Source of the DNA: an uncultured Flavobacteriales bacterium
GTDB lineage: Bacteria; Bacteroidota; Bacteroidia; Flavobacteriales_G; Salibacteraceae
Length of the DNA stretch: 64,000 nt
Reading direction: 5' to 3'
NCBI GenBank assembly: GCA_937121175.1
Contig: CAKZKD010000023.1
Coordinates: 31,141 to 95,140 of the forward strand
The notes beneath the pieces were generated by a model. It worked only from the letters and a program-made list of their open reading frames with translations, did not search any database and was not told the DNA's origin. The position numbers were made by a program, and so were the translations under genes. Shown in pieces: positions 7,706-15,738 of the stretch. How positions within the stretch are numbered: position 1 is the first letter of the stretch; each line of letters starts with the position of its first letter.

Positions 7706-9574
7706 ATGTTTATATTTAAGACGGAAAATACTCCTAGGTGGATAATCTTCGCGATTGACCTTGGTATTTGCATTTTTTCCATTTTACTTGCCTACTTGCT
7801 TCGTTTCAATTTTCAGATTCCACCTTCCTATATTGAAACCTTTGTGTATGTGTTCCCTTTTTTACTTTCCTTAAGAATTGCCAGCTTTTTTATATTCAGA
7901 ACGTACAGTGGTATTATCCGATACACTTCAAGTATCGATACCCAACGGATTTTTGTTGTTGTAACGGCTGTCAGTATTCTTGCCGCTGTCCTAAACGGAA
8001 TTTCTTACTACTTTATCAATCAAAAATTTATAATCCCATTTTCGGTGGTTATCATCGAATATTTGAGTACAACCTTTTTAATGATAGGCTTCAGAATTAC
8101 CGTAAAGTTGATCTATTTCGAATTTAAAAATGCATCGAAAAACAAAAAACGAATTGTAATTTATGGAGCTTCAGACGAGGGAATTGTAACCAAACGAACC
8201 TTAGAAAGAGACGAAGACCACAAGTACAAAGTGGTTGCTTTTATTGCAGACAAAAACAGCAAAATCGGAAAGAAAATAGAAGGCGTAACCATTCACCCAA
8301 TTGAGCGATTAGAGTACCTGATTGAAAACGAAGAAATTGACGAAGTAGTCATTGCTGTCAACAATTTAGCAAAAACCAGAAAACAAGAAATTGTAGAACG
8401 TGCCCTACCTAAAAATGTCAAGGTATTGCACGTTCCGCCAGTTAAAAACTGGATTAATGATGAGCTAAGTTCTAATCAAATTCAAGAAGTAAAAATTGAG
8501 GATTTATTGGGTCGAGAACCAATTCACTTAGATTCGATTAACATAAAAGGTCAGTTGAGCGAAAAGCGGGTTTTAATAACTGGTGCTGCAGGTTCAATAG
8601 GCTCTGAAATTGTTAGACAAGTTGCCAGTTTTTTTCCCTCCAAGATTATCTTGCTCGATCAAGCAGAATCACCACTTTACGAAATTGAAATTGAGATTAT
8701 TGAGCAATTTGGAAACAACCTCTGCGAAATTGTTGTAGCCGATGTTGCCAATGCAAACCGAATGGATAATGTGTTCAGAACATTCAAACCGGATGTAGTT
8801 TATCACTGCGCCGCATACAAGCACGTTCCTATTATGGAGCACAATCCTTCAGAAGCAGTATTGACCAACATTCTCGGCACAAAAATTATGGTGGATTTAT
8901 CGCACCAGTACAATGTAGATTCTTTTGTGATGGTATCCACAGACAAAGCCGTCAATCCAACAAACGTTATGGGAGCATCCAAGCGTGTTGCTGAGATTTA
9001 TGCGCAGAGTAAAAACAAGATTTCTAAAACAAAATTCATCACAACTCGATTCGGAAATGTCTTGGGAAGCAACGGCTCTGTGATTCCGCTTTTTAAGAAA
9101 CAAATTGCAAACGGAGGTCCTGTCTGTGTTACTCATCCAGAAATTACTAGGTATTTTATGACCATTCCAGAGGCATGCCAACTGGTTTTGGAGGCTGGTG
9201 CAATGGGAACTGGTGGCGAAATATTCATTTTTAATATGGGAGCGCCGGTCAAAATCATTGACTTAGCTAAGAAAATGATTAAGCTTTCTGGCTTTAAAGT
9301 AGGGCGCGATATTGATATAAAAATAACTGGACTTCGCTCTGGTGAAAAGTTGTACGAAGAGTTACTGAACAACGCTGAGAACACCGTTCCAACTCACCAC
9401 CCAGAAATTATGGTGGGTAAAGTTCGCGATTACGATCTTGAAGACATTGAAGAGCCAATTCGAGAATTAACTACTAACCCAAGTGAGCAGGACAACTTTA
9501 AGCTCGTTGCTTCAATCAAAAAATTAGTTCCTGAATTTGTAAGTCAAAATTCGGTTTACAGCCAATTAGATTAA
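7706..9574 (+). CDS. Membrane nucleoside-diphosphate-sugar dehydratase/epimerase (FlaA1/CapD/WbpM type)
   Basis: About 622 residues. Four hydrophobic helices (about 10-130) are followed by a CoA-binding-like Rossmann region with VIYGASDEG (about 152) and a SDR catalytic domain with the NAD motif LITGAAGSIGSEIVRQ (about 285). The catalytic segment is VSTDKAVNPTNVMGASKR: as in PglF and WbpM, the usual Tyr is absent and the TDK...K residues serve. Such enzymes make 4-keto-6-deoxy UDP-HexNAc for capsule, LPS or glycoprotein sugars. ATG 7706 is preferred to the in-frame TTG at 7688. The glycan genes at 13.3-17.6 kb are candidate partners. Confidence 0.88.
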   Translation: MFIFKTENTPRWIIFAIDLGICIFSILLAYLLRFNFQIPPSYIETFVYVFPFLLSLRIASFFIFRTYSGIIRYTSSIDTQRIFVVVTAVSILAAVLNGISYYFINQKFIIPFSVVIIEYLSTTFLMIGFRITVKLIYFEFKNASKNKKRIVIYGASDEGIVTKRTLERDEDHKYKVVAFIADKNSKIGKKIEGVTIHPIERLEYLIENEEIDEVVIAVNNLAKTRKQEIVERALPKNVKVLHVPPVKNWINDELSSNQIQEVKIEDLLGREPIHLDSINIKGQLSEKRVLITGAAGSIGSEIVRQVASFFPSKIILLDQAESPLYEIEIEIIEQFGNNLCEIVVADVANANRMDNVFRTFKPDVVYHCAAYKHVPIMEHNPSEAVLTNILGTKIMVDLSHQYNVDSFVMVSTDKAVNPTNVMGASKRVAEIYAQSKNKISKTKFITTRFGNVLGSNGSVIPLFKKQIANGGPVCVTHPEITRYFMTIPEACQLVLEAGAMGTGGEIFIFNMGAPVKIIDLAKKMIKLSGFKVGRDIDIKITGLRSGEKLYEELLNNAENTVPTHHPEIMVGKVRDYDLEDIEEPIRELTTNPSEQDNFKLVASIKKLVPEFVSQNSVYSQLD

Positions 9575-9603
9575 GTTGGCAACTTAAGATTAAATTTTAC
9601 AAT

Positions 9604-10362
9604 ATGCCAATTCGCCAATCAATTACTCTAATTCTAACCTCGATCTTGTTAAGTCTTTGCTTTGTTTCTACAAAAGCTCAAGAAGACACAACTAATTTGG
9701 ATTCCCTTCAGATTTGGAACGCTAGCAAGAAGTACATCTACGATGCTTTTTACATAGATTCAATTGGAGACACCATTACCAAAGAGCAAATCATTATTCA
9801 ACCTATCCGAAAAATGCACAAGTACAAGATTGCAGAAGACCAAATCGTATTAAAATACATCTACAATTATTCCGAAGCTGACTCTGCGCGCTTAGCTCCA
9901 AATCCAGTGAATGGCAATGAGTGGACGCAACAAAACGGATCCATGAAATGGCTTAAAACTGTACGGGAGGGAGCTATTGAAACTAATGGATCAGTTTGGT
10001 TGCATCCTTTTAGAATGAATCAATATGTATTAACTGAAATAGCTCCATTCCCAGGAGTTCGATTTCCTCTGCACATAAACAAAAAATGGGATATGACTTT
10101 AACCGTTTTTAGAGGCTGGGGCATCTTCAAAGGCAAGCACAAACAAACCATGATTGTTACTGACAAAAAGGATTACACATTACAAATAGGACAAATGAAT
10201 AATTGCTGGGTAATATTTGGATTGAGCACGCACAAAAATCTAGGAACAAGCCAAGTAGAATATATTTATCATGAACAATATGGCTTTCTTTCGATGCAAT
10301 ACAAATTTTACAATGGTCAGCGCATTACGTTTATTCTTAGTGAGTTAATTACTGATAGTTGA
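9604..10362 (+). CDS. Secreted protein of unknown function, 252 aa
   Basis: A signal peptide (about 1-25, ending STKAQ) is followed by a soluble domain of about 225 residues. No family is recognised with confidence. It is rich in aromatic residues and alternating hydrophobic strands, suggesting a beta-rich periplasmic or outer-surface domain. It starts 29 bp after the CapD-like gene on the same strand, so it may be co-transcribed, and it converges on the miaE homologue with a 48-bp gap that holds no clear terminator. Confidence 0.65.
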   Translation: MPIRQSITLILTSILLSLCFVSTKAQEDTTNLDSLQIWNASKKYIYDAFYIDSIGDTITKEQIIIQPIRKMHKYKIAEDQIVLKYIYNYSEADSARLAPNPVNGNEWTQQNGSMKWLKTVREGAIETNGSVWLHPFRMNQYVLTEIAPFPGVRFPLHINKKWDMTLTVFRGWGIFKGKHKQTMIVTDKKDYTLQIGQMNNCWVIFGLSTHKNLGTSQVEYIYHEQYGFLSMQYKFYNGQRITFILSELITDS

Positions 10363-10410
10363 TATTACAAGGCTAATCGATTAAAATTATGGAAGCCATA
10401 CTTGTAGAAA

Positions 10411-10995
10411 TCAACCGTGCACCTGCTCAGAGTTTCCAAACTCAGCAATTACAGAAGCTTCGTACTCTAAAAAATCACTCCAGACTTTTTCAACATCCAA
10501 AACTCCTTCCCCATACTTTCTCGCAAATTTCAGAAACATAGTATAGTGTTCGGCCTCGCTCTTCATGAGTGCAAAGTAAAATTTACTGAGGTCTTCGTCC
10601 TTTATATTTTCTGCTAGTACTTTAAATCGCTCACAGCTCCGTGCCTCAATCATTCCGGCAAATAATAACCGATAAACCAAAGCCTTTTTACGATCTAATC
10701 CTTTGGGAATAAACTTCATCAGTAAATTAACATAGGCGTCCTTTCTTTCCCAACCCAGTTCACAATCGCGTTCTTTTAGCTTTTTTATCACCATCTGAAA
10801 GTGAGCCATCTCTTCGCGGGCAAGATCAGCCATTGCCTCAACCAAGTCTAAATACTCAGGATAATTTACAATTAGACTTATAGCAGTAGAAGCAGCTTTT
10901 TGCTCACAAAACGCATGATCAGTCAAAATCTCTTGAATGTTTTTTTCTGCAATGTTGACCCAACGTGGATCGGTAGGTAATTTTAGCTTCAGCAT
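10411..10995 (-). CDS. miaE: tRNA-(ms2io6A)-hydroxylase family protein
   Basis: A 194-residue diiron ferritin-like protein. MiaE hydroxylates the isopentenyl group of ms2i6A37 in tRNA. Four iron-ligand helices are visible: DHAFCEQKAA (E32), LAREEMAHFQMV, MIEARSCERFKVL and SEAEHYTMFLKFARKYG. Length and motifs fit the family. A TAATTTTG -7 element precedes it at 11013-11020. It is divergent from the phosphodiesterase gene at 11039. Confidence 0.87.
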   Translation of the reverse strand: MLKLKLPTDPRWVNIAEKNIQEILTDHAFCEQKAASTAISLIVNYPEYLDLVEAMADLAREEMAHFQMVIKKLKERDCELGWERKDAYVNLLMKFIPKGLDRKKALVYRLLFAGMIEARSCERFKVLAENIKDEDLSKFYFALMKSEAEHYTMFLKFARKYGEGVLDVEKVWSDFLEYEASVIAEFGNSEQVHG

Positions 10996-11012
10996 AATAT
11001 TCTAATAGGTCA

Positions 11013-11020
11013 CAAAATTA
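11013..11020 (-). promoter_or_regulatory. -7 element for miaE homologue
   Basis: TAATTTTG on the minus strand, an exact TANNTTTG match 17 bp before the start codon. Confidence 0.45.
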
Positions 11021-11038
11021 GGTAACACTCGTCAAAGA

Positions 11039-11818
11039 ATGGCTTTATTTGCTGCTGTGATAAAAGTAATTGCACATAGAGGAGCATCGGCTTACGCACC
11101 AGAAAACACCATGGCTGCTTTTAAACTTGCAATCGAACAAAAAGCCGATATAATTGAGTTGGATGTCCGCCCTAGTCTCGACCAAAAGGTGGTAGTATTC
11201 CACGACGCTAAACTAAACCGAACAACACCCAGGAGAGGTTTTGTAAAAAGTAAATCGCTATACGTTCTTCAAAATATTAATGCGGGAAGTTGGTTTGGCA
11301 AAAGAGAATACGCTTCGGAATTAATTCCTGATTTCAGCGAGGTGTTAGAACTAACAAAAGACAAATGTGAATTGCTCGTAGAAATTAAAAGTGAAGGACG
11401 GGTGGTTCGGCTCAATTTCTTAAGAAATTTAATGAACGCTATTAACTTGGCCAGCGCTAAATCTCGTGTAATCATTCAATCGTTTGATACTCGTATCCTT
11501 AACCTGCTTCAAAAGCACTACCCGGGCTACCGTTACCAAAAGCTAATTATAGTAAAAATTCCTGGATTCAAAATTCAATTAGATAAGCGCGTGATGGTTG
11601 AAAATATTCTACGTAGAAAGCACTATGAATCCATTAATGTGGATCACCGCTTTATTACCAAAATTTTTATCGATAAAATCCATAGAAACAACAAACAAGT
11701 TTTCTGCTGGACGGTGAACGATCCGCAGCGCATGAAAAATCTTATTGAATTGGGTGTTAATGGAATAATAACAAACCATCCAGACTTATTGCATATGGTT
11801 ATCAAGGAGCTGAACTAA
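11039..11818 (+). CDS. Glycerophosphodiester phosphodiesterase
   Basis: A 259-residue GDPD with a TIM-barrel fold. It hydrolyses deacylated phospholipids to glycerol-3-phosphate and an alcohol. The catalytic strand VIAHRGASAYAPENTMAAF (about 11-29) and ELDVRPSLDQKVVVFHDAKLNRTT (about 41-64) carry the HR(x)nExD(x)nHD signature. The final strand is CWTVNDPQRMKNLIELGVNGIITNHPDLL. There is no clear signal peptide, so it is likely cytosolic (UgpQ-like). Its start is very close to the miaE promoter region. Confidence 0.9.
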   Translation: MALFAAVIKVIAHRGASAYAPENTMAAFKLAIEQKADIIELDVRPSLDQKVVVFHDAKLNRTTPRRGFVKSKSLYVLQNINAGSWFGKREYASELIPDFSEVLELTKDKCELLVEIKSEGRVVRLNFLRNLMNAINLASAKSRVIIQSFDTRILNLLQKHYPGYRYQKLIIVKIPGFKIQLDKRVMVENILRRKHYESINVDHRFITKIFIDKIHRNNKQVFCWTVNDPQRMKNLIELGVNGIITNHPDLLHMVIKELN

Positions 11819-11832
11819 TAAAAAATTAAGAA

Positions 11833-11840
11833 TAGTTTTG
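11833..11840 (+). promoter_or_regulatory. -7 element for the OmpH-like gene
   Basis: TAGTTTTG, an exact TANNTTTG match, 29 bp before ATG 11870. No TTG at -33 spacing. Confidence 0.4.
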
Positions 11841-11869
11841 CAGCCCAATTTTCACAAAATTAAAATCGA

Positions 11870-12487
11870 ATGAAAAACATACTACTTGGTTGGAACATTG
11901 TACTTACTGCGCTAGTTATCTACCTTTTTACTCAATCTTCTGGGCCTACAGAAGAATTAACTGGAATATCGGATTCAACTGTCGTCGAAGAACCGACTAA
12001 AGCGCCAATGGAAGGCGACGTATATTTTGTGAATACCGATAGTTTGTTTGGTGCTTTTGAGATGTCGAATGTTTTGCAAGAAGAATTGGTTGCCGAACAA
12101 ATGCGCATGAAGAAAAAATACGACGGCAGGTTGAGCCAACTTGAAGCAGAATACAATGACTTACGAGAACGCGCTCCTTACATGACCCAGACACAAGGCG
12201 AAGCTGCTCAGCAGAAGCTTATGGTGAAGCAACAAGAATTGGTAAAAATGGAGGAAGACCTAACCAATAAGTTGGCTAAAAAAGAACAAGATATGGTTCG
12301 AAAAATTAAAGATGCACTTACCATGTACCTTAAAGAATACCAAGAAGAAAAAGGCTATCAATTTGTTCTTGGAAAAAGTGAAATTAGTGGCGTATTGTAC
12401 GCTTCAGATGAATTTGATTTGACACAAGATGTTTTGGAAGGACTCAATAAAAAATACGAAGAAGCAAACAAAGTGGAAGAAAAATGA
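11870..12487 (+). CDS. OmpH/Skp-family periplasmic chaperone-like protein
   Basis: A 205-residue protein with one N-terminal hydrophobic helix (about 4-22), so either periplasmic or anchored by an uncleaved signal. After an acidic linker comes VYFVNTDSLFGAF, the usual OmpH start, then a long charged coiled coil (about 65-145) and a closing YQFVLGKSEISGVLYASDEFDLTQDVLEGLN. Skp-like proteins hold outer-membrane proteins in the periplasm. The stop overlaps the DUF4924 ATG by 4 bp, so the two are translationally coupled. Confidence 0.82.
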   Translation: MKNILLGWNIVLTALVIYLFTQSSGPTEELTGISDSTVVEEPTKAPMEGDVYFVNTDSLFGAFEMSNVLQEELVAEQMRMKKKYDGRLSQLEAEYNDLRERAPYMTQTQGEAAQQKLMVKQQELVKMEEDLTNKLAKKEQDMVRKIKDALTMYLKEYQEEKGYQFVLGKSEISGVLYASDEFDLTQDVLEGLNKKYEEANKVEEK

Positions 12488-13044
12488 TAGTTGCACTTCA
12501 AAAAAAGAAAGAGAATATTGTTGAGTACTTACTCTACATGTTTAACATTGAAGGAATGCTTCGAACCCTAAATTTCGACATGAACGAAATTGAGGCAGCA
12601 CTGGTAAATCAATACGATGTTGACGAGGCGAAAAAAGAAGAAATAAGGACTTGGTACGCCAATCTAATAAAAGAAATGCGCGACTCTAATATCGTTGAAA
12701 AAGGACATTTAGAAGAATTGCATGAAATTATTACAGAACTCAACTTATTGCATAGCACCTTACTCAACATTTACCAAGATGAGCAATACAAAAAGCTCAA
12801 TGTAAAAGCCAATGAGGCCATTATTGATTTAATGGATAAATCTGGAAAGAAAAACATTGGACCAATCGAGGCGGCAATTAATGGTTTGTTTGGTTTACTA
12901 ATGCTTCGTATGAGCAACAAAGAAATTAGTCCGGCAACTGAATCTGCATTTACCAATATCTCTGAATTACTTGCTTTGTTGGCTATCAAATTCAAAGACA
13001 TGAAGGCAGGCAATTTGGGTATGCCACCGCATCAGAAGAACTAA
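12484..13044 (+). CDS. DUF4924 family protein
   Basis: A 186-residue cytosolic helical protein. It resembles the Bacteroidota family DUF4924, with the N-terminal pattern KKKENIVEYLLYMFNIEGMLR. No catalytic motif is visible and the function is unknown. It overlaps the OmpH-like gene by 4 bp. In the Bacteroidota genomes I recall, DUF4924 genes sit near envelope or housekeeping genes, but I cannot confirm a conserved link. Confidence 0.72.
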   Translation: MIVALQKKKENIVEYLLYMFNIEGMLRTLNFDMNEIEAALVNQYDVDEAKKEEIRTWYANLIKEMRDSNIVEKGHLEELHEIITELNLLHSTLLNIYQDEQYKKLNVKANEAIIDLMDKSGKKNIGPIEAAINGLFGLLMLRMSNKEISPATESAFTNISELLALLAIKFKDMKAGNLGMPPHQKN

Positions 13045-13123
13045 AAATAGTTCAGTCCCAAGAACTAGCATTCTTTTCATTGTTTTTTGGCCAAGGCTTC
13101 TCGACCTCATTTATTCTAGTCAA

Positions 13124-13158
13124 TAAAAAAAGGAGAACCTTTTCAGACTCTCCTTTTC
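13124..13158 (-). terminator. Bidirectional terminator, tRNA-His / DUF4924
   Basis: A-tract, AAAAGGAGA, 12-bp loop, TCTCCTTTT. It can end tRNA-His transcription on the minus strand and the OmpH-DUF4924 transcript on the plus strand. Confidence 0.75.
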
Positions 13159-13170
13159 AATTTAACTTTG

Positions 13171-13245
13171 GGTGGAAGATCGGTCTCGAACCGACGACCC
13201 TCGGTACCACAAACCGATGCTCTAACCAACTGAGCTACAACCACC
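13171..13245 (-). tRNA. tRNA-His (GTG)
   Basis: Full cloverleaf on the minus strand: D arm AGCTCAGTTGGTTAGAGC, anticodon stem TCGGT/ACCGA with loop TTGTGGT giving anticodon GTG, T arm around GGTTCGAGACC, acceptor GGTGG/CCACC. It has its own promoter at 13259-13291 and a terminator at 13124-13158. Confidence 0.95.
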
Positions 13246-13258
13246 ATTTTAAGGGCGG

Positions 13259-13291
13259 CAAATGTAAATAAATTCTTTTGGGATTATCAAA
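13259..13291 (-). promoter_or_regulatory. Promoter of tRNA-His
   Basis: On the minus strand TTTG, 21 bp, TACATTTG: an excellent match to the Bacteroidota consensus. The -7 box ends 13 bp before the tRNA 5' end. Confidence 0.7.
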
Positions 13292-13326
13292 TTGAATCGA
13301 CAATAAAAACCAAATACTTAGGTTTG
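13292..13326 (+). promoter_or_regulatory. Candidate promoter of the glycan cluster
   Basis: TTG at 13292-13294, 24 bp, TAGGTTTG at 13319-13326, 19 bp before ATG 13346. The -33 box abuts that of the divergent tRNA-His promoter. The spacing is one base above the usual range. Confidence 0.45.
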
Positions 13327-13345
13327 TGCCATATCGTCTCTGTGC

Positions 13346-14476
13346 ATGAGTAAAAGTTTAAAAATCCTGGCATTAGCCAGTTGGTATCCAAATGAAAAAG
13401 ACCCTCAACAGGGAATTTTCATTAAACACCAACTTGAAGCTATAGGTAATCAGCACAAAGTTGACCTCCACACATTGCATGAATCTAAAATCCATTCGGA
13501 AACACGCATGCATAAAATAGAAGGTTTCACGCATTTTGAACATTTTTACTCAACACCAAATGGCGTCTTCAAACAATTGAATTGGTATCGAAGATGGCTG
13601 AGTATTATAAACACGTTACAGAAAGGGGAATACGACCTATTGCATGTACATGTAGCCTATCCTATTGGAATTATAGCCCTAAAAGTTCAAAATAAATTAG
13701 ACATTCCATTATTGGTAAGTGAACATTGGTCTGGATACAATAACAGCATAGAATATTCCGGCCCTCTCAGAAAATTAATTACCGCTAAGCTAATGAACAC
13801 AGCTTCCGAAATCATTGTTCAATCAGAGTTTTTAAAAACTATTATGACCCAAAATAGGCTATTGGGTTCGTATAACGTAATTCCAAACATCGTTCATTTT
13901 ACCGAATCTCTTGATAGTAAGAACCATCTCAATTCTGACAAAATTTTTATGAACATTGCGGACCATGTCGATTCAGATAAGAATATCTCAGGACTTCTTA
14001 AATCCTTTGCCAAAGCCAGTGAATCGAATAAAAACATTCATCTATTACAAATTGGTAATGGTCCTGATGAGGAGCGTTTAAAAAAACTAGCCACCGATCT
14101 TAATCTCAATGATCGGATAACATGGTTGGGTAGGTTGTCAAACGAAAAGGTGTTAATTCAGATCCACAAATGCGATTACGGGATAATAAATAGTAATCAA
14201 GAGACTTTTTCCGTAGTTACATTTGAATTCTTGGCCAGTAAAAAACCTATAATTATTACCGATTGTGGTGGCCCTATCGAATATCTACATAAAGGATTTG
14301 GAATTAAAACAGCCGTTGGAAATGAAGAAAAACTAAGTGAGGCTATTTTGGAAATGGCTGAACAAAAAGAAAACTTCGAAATGGATGATTTAGCCCAACA
14401 AGTACGTCAGCAATTTTCGGCAAAATCATTTATCGAAAAAATAAATATTGTGTACCAAAACGCTTTGAGTCAATGA
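13346..14476 (+). CDS. Family 4 glycosyltransferase
   Basis: A 376-residue GT-B-fold enzyme. The N-terminal domain opens with LALASWYPNEKDPQQGIFIKHQ and contains the DLLHVHVAYPIGIIAL and LVSEHWSGYN segments of GT4 enzymes. The C-terminal nucleotide-sugar domain has LLQIGNGPDEERLKKLA and a modified E-x7-E region (SNQETFSVVTFEFLASKKPIIITDCGG). It lies in a three-gene run with a flippase (4-bp overlap) and an asparagine synthase, which points to assembly of a surface polysaccharide. The exact sugar is unknown. Confidence 0.88.
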   Translation: MSKSLKILALASWYPNEKDPQQGIFIKHQLEAIGNQHKVDLHTLHESKIHSETRMHKIEGFTHFEHFYSTPNGVFKQLNWYRRWLSIINTLQKGEYDLLHVHVAYPIGIIALKVQNKLDIPLLVSEHWSGYNNSIEYSGPLRKLITAKLMNTASEIIVQSEFLKTIMTQNRLLGSYNVIPNIVHFTESLDSKNHLNSDKIFMNIADHVDSDKNISGLLKSFAKASESNKNIHLLQIGNGPDEERLKKLATDLNLNDRITWLGRLSNEKVLIQIHKCDYGIINSNQETFSVVTFEFLASKKPIIITDCGGPIEYLHKGFGIKTAVGNEEKLSEAILEMAEQKENFEMDDLAQQVRQQFSAKSFIEKINIVYQNALSQ

Positions 14477-15738
14477 TTTCTAAAATCATAGGAACAACTT
14501 TTTCACGTAGTTTAATCGCTGTTTTCGGATTGCTAATATTAATTCTGAACACTCGATATCTAGGCGCAGAAAAACTTGGGCAATTGGCAATTTACATTAT
14601 TATTATTTCCGCTATTGTTCAAGTATCTGAATTTGTCGGTGGGCCTTCTTTGGTGTTTTTACAAACTAAGTATTCTATCCGTCATTTACTTATCGCATCG
14701 TATGGGTGGTCGATTCTAGTTTCGCTAGTTTCTTGTGTTTTTCTTTATTTGACTGCAGGTTTCAACAATAGTCAATCCTGGATTATTTCAGCAATTATTT
14801 TTTTACAATCATTGAATCATGTCCATCTTCATTTATTAGTAGGAAAAGAACACATTAAAGGATATAATCTTTCATCACTTATGCTGTCTTTGGTCATTGT
14901 TTGTGGAATCGCCTATTCATACATCAGTTTGGAAAAAGCAGACGTTATCGACTATCTAAAAATCTACTTCTTCGCGTTAAGCCTTTCCTTGATTATAAGT
15001 TCATGGTTTGTTCTCAGAATTCCTTCATCAATTACCACAACTTATAGCCTGAAATTAATGTTGAAGGAAATTTTAAATTACGGTGCAATTATTCAAATAA
15101 CCAATCTTCTTCAATTTGGAGTGTACCGATTAAACTATTTAATTTTAGAAGGCTTTACTTCAACGGCTAATTTAGGAATCTATTCAGTGGGTAATCAGCT
15201 AAGTGAAAAAGCACTTGTTCCCGGCAATGCAATTAGCCTAGTTCAATATTCCAGTATTGCAAACACACCCGACAAAAACAAATCAATTCCATTGACTTTT
15301 AAGATGATTATCCTAAGTGGAGGCATTACACTTTTTACAATTTTACTCTTGTTGGTTACACCTAGTCAATGGTTTTCATTTATTTTGGGAACCGAATTCA
15401 AGCCAATTAGCGGGCTGTTCATGTATTTAGCTCCAGGAGTTTTTGCCTTGTCCATTTCAGTTATTTATAGTCATTACTTTGCTGGTTTAGGACTGTACCG
15501 AAACAATTTAATTTCAAGCGGATTAGGACTTATATTGACCATCGTACTAAGTTATTTACTTATACCAAAACACGGAATGAAGGGTGCAGCATTAGCTTCG
15601 TCATTTGTTTTTATTGGTCAAACAATAATTCAAATCTATTTCTTTAAGAACGAGACTAAATTGAGCTGGCGTGGAATACTCAAAGGTCACAAGAATGCTA
15701 TAAGTTATTACTTTACCAAACTTTTTAGAAGAAAATAA
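14473..15738 (+). CDS. Polysaccharide/O-antigen flippase-like membrane protein
   Basis: A 421-residue protein with about 12 hydrophobic helices and few charges, typical of MOP-superfamily Wzx/RfbX transporters that flip lipid-linked oligosaccharides across the inner membrane. The N-terminal LNTRYLGAEKLGQLAIYI (a conserved YLG...G motif) fits the family. It overlaps the GT4 gene by ATGA and the asparagine synthase by one base, so all three are coupled. Confidence 0.85.
   Translation: MISKIIGTTFSRSLIAVFGLLILILNTRYLGAEKLGQLAIYIIIISAIVQVSEFVGGPSLVFLQTKYSIRHLLIASYGWSILVSLVSCVFLYLTAGFNNSQSWIISAIIFLQSLNHVHLHLLVGKEHIKGYNLSSLMLSLVIVCGIAYSYISLEKADVIDYLKIYFFALSLSLIISSWFVLRIPSSITTTYSLKLMLKEILNYGAIIQITNLLQFGVYRLNYLILEGFTSTANLGIYSVGNQLSEKALVPGNAISLVQYSSIANTPDKNKSIPLTFKMIILSGGITLFTILLLLVTPSQWFSFILGTEFKPISGLFMYLAPGVFALSISVIYSHYFAGLGLYRNNLISSGLGLILTIVLSYLLIPKHGMKGAALASSFVFIGQTIIQIYFFKNETKLSWRGILKGHKNAISYYFTKLFRRK

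Noticed and set aside
13080..13271. Open frame of 63 codons over tRNA-His
   Set aside because: It is the tRNA gene read in the antisense direction.
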